A stretch of 13,847 nucleotides of DNA from an uncultured Eubacteriales bacterium (GTDB lineage: Bacteria > Bacillota > Clostridia > Oscillospirales > UBA644). Shown here piece after piece: positions 13,095 through 13,847 of the stretch. The stretch is taken from contig CAKSQP010000030.1 in assembly GCA_934486965.1 (NCBI GenBank), positions 1 through 13,847 on the forward strand, in the 5' to 3' direction. Position 1 is the first letter of the stretch; the number at the start of each line of letters is the position of its first letter. The notes below the pieces were generated by a model that worked only from the letters and a program-made list of their open reading frames with translations, was not told where the DNA came from and did not search any database. The translations under genes were made by a program, and so were the position numbers.

Positions 13095-13847
13095 TTACCT
13101 CATTTTTTTATTGATAAAATCAATAACGTCGGCGGTGACTTCCTTTCTCATTCGGTCGTTCAAGGTCTCGTGTCTGCCGCCCTCATAGAGTTTTATATCG
13201 ACGTCTTTAACGCCCGCAAAGCACATATTGTCGTAGACTTCGACGACGCCTTTCGAATAGTTTCCGACAGGGTCGTCGGTTCCCGCAAGCAGAAGATACG
13301 GCTTGTCTTTATCGAGTTTTTCCGCCCATTTTTTGCCCGAAACTTTGCCGAGACCGTGGAAAAGAGCGGCAAAGCCCGCGGCGGTAAACGGGAAACCGCA
13401 GTTCTCGTCTTCGATATATTTATCGACTTCCTTTTCGTCGGCGGAAAGCCAGTCGAAAGAAGTCCTTGAATTTTTAACGCCCTTTGCATACGCACCGAAA
13501 CAGAGGTTGTTTATCACGTTGTCGGGGCGGCGGCGATGACCGAAAACGCTCCTGACGGCGGCGAGGGTCTTTCCGGCAAAAAGCACGGGATTTCTGCCCG
13601 CAGTACCCATAAAAATATAGGCGGACGCGGTATCGGGAAAATACGCCGCGATATATCTTGCGATAAACGAACCCATCGAATGTCCCATCAGCGCTTTCGG
13701 CAGATCGGGATAATCTTCCCTTATTTTCTTTGCGCAGGCAAGGTTTGCCGAGATAAGGTAATCCCAGCCGTTTTTATCCGAAAAATGGCCGCGGACGCCG
13801 TCGCTTTTGCCGTGTCCGGGGTGGTCGGTCCCGCAGACGGTTATTCC
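13095..13847 (-). CDS. Alpha/beta hydrolase, monoacylglycerol lipase/lysophospholipase type (5' end outside window)
   Basis: The frame is open to the window edge, so 250 C-terminal residues are visible and only the first few dozen are missing. Early on, the segment GTDHPGHGKSDGVRGHF (7-23) is the oxyanion-side motif of the Hydrolase_4/monoglyceride lipase group. The nucleophile is S57 in GHSMGS. The acid is D192 (or D191) in LLLAGTDDPVG and the catalytic His is H226 in EGGRHETLN. No signal peptide can be judged because the start is not visible. It probably cleaves monoacylglycerol or lysophospholipid to fatty acid and a glycerol moiety. Its tight pairing with glpK (3-nt gap) supports a monoacylglycerol-to-glycerol-to-glycerol-3-phosphate route. 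Confidence 0.87.
   Translation of the reverse strand, partial: GITVCGTDHPGHGKSDGVRGHFSDKNGWDYLISANLACAKKIREDYPDLPKALMGHSMGSFIARYIAAYFPDTASAYIFMGTAGRNPVLFAGKTLAAVRSVFGHRRRPDNVINNLCFGAYAKGVKNSRTSFDWLSADEKEVDKYIEDENCGFPFTAAGFAALFHGLGKVSGKKWAEKLDKDKPYLLLAGTDDPVGNYSKGVVEVYDNMCFAGVKDVDIKLYEGGRHETLNDRMRKEVTADVIDFINKKMR

Noticed and set aside
11943..13469. 508-codon plus-strand open frame opposite glpK and the hydrolase
   Set aside because: It lies wholly antisense to two well-recognised genes, has no ribosome-binding site or recognisable domain, and its Arg/Phe/Ser-rich composition is what the reverse of GC-ending codons produces.

Overview
The window looks like chromosomal DNA of a Gram-positive, low-to-moderate-GC bacterium, most likely an uncultured anaerobic Clostridia-type Bacillota. 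This rests on a monoderm-type DnaK, a DUF5685 gene (a mostly clostridial family as I recall it), an NPNTA-type sortase sorting signal on a surface protein, strong GGAGG-like Shine-Dalgarno sites and an OmpR-type two-component pair. I cannot place it at genus level from sequence alone. No tRNA, rRNA, CRISPR array, insertion sequence or prophage is visible.

Layout. (1) 1-537 (+): 3' end of argS, ending at a strong bidirectional terminator (557-586). (2) 629-4435 (-): a tight four-gene operon, dnaK > DUF5685 > membrane-anchored J-protein > two-helix membrane zinc-ribbon protein. The genes overlap or abut (1-nt gap, then 20-nt and 8-nt overlaps), so they are probably translationally coupled. No grpE, hrcA or CIRCE is present, so this is probably a specialised Hsp70/J-protein unit. 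(3) 4583-6315 (+): OmpR-family response regulator and intramembrane-sensing histidine kinase, overlapping by 4 nt. They sit behind three ~11-bp direct repeats that form a likely autoregulatory operator. (4) 6316-6812: a 497-nt gene-free stretch holding a second, frameshifted copy of the kinase 3' end and two related hairpins. (5) 6813-7838 (-) and 7949-8800 (+): divergent genes for an FMN-dependent alpha-hydroxy-acid oxidase-like enzyme and a PHP-family histidinol-phosphatase-like enzyme, with back-to-back extended -10 promoters. (6) 8855-10756 (-): a secreted, wall-anchored protein with a beta-helix-like repeat body, preceded 44 nt upstream by a TetR-family regulator (10801-11481) with a clean palindromic operator. 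(7) 11604-13847 (-): glpK and, 3 nt upstream, a monoacylglycerol-lipase-like alpha/beta hydrolase running off the window. Together they would turn monoacylglycerol into glycerol and then glycerol-3-phosphate.

Most interesting material: the dnaK operon, where the DUF5685 protein carries two Asp-rich motifs strongly reminiscent of squalene/phytoene synthases and two partners are predicted membrane proteins; the 3' duplication of the histidine kinase gene; and the phased direct repeats in front of the response regulator.
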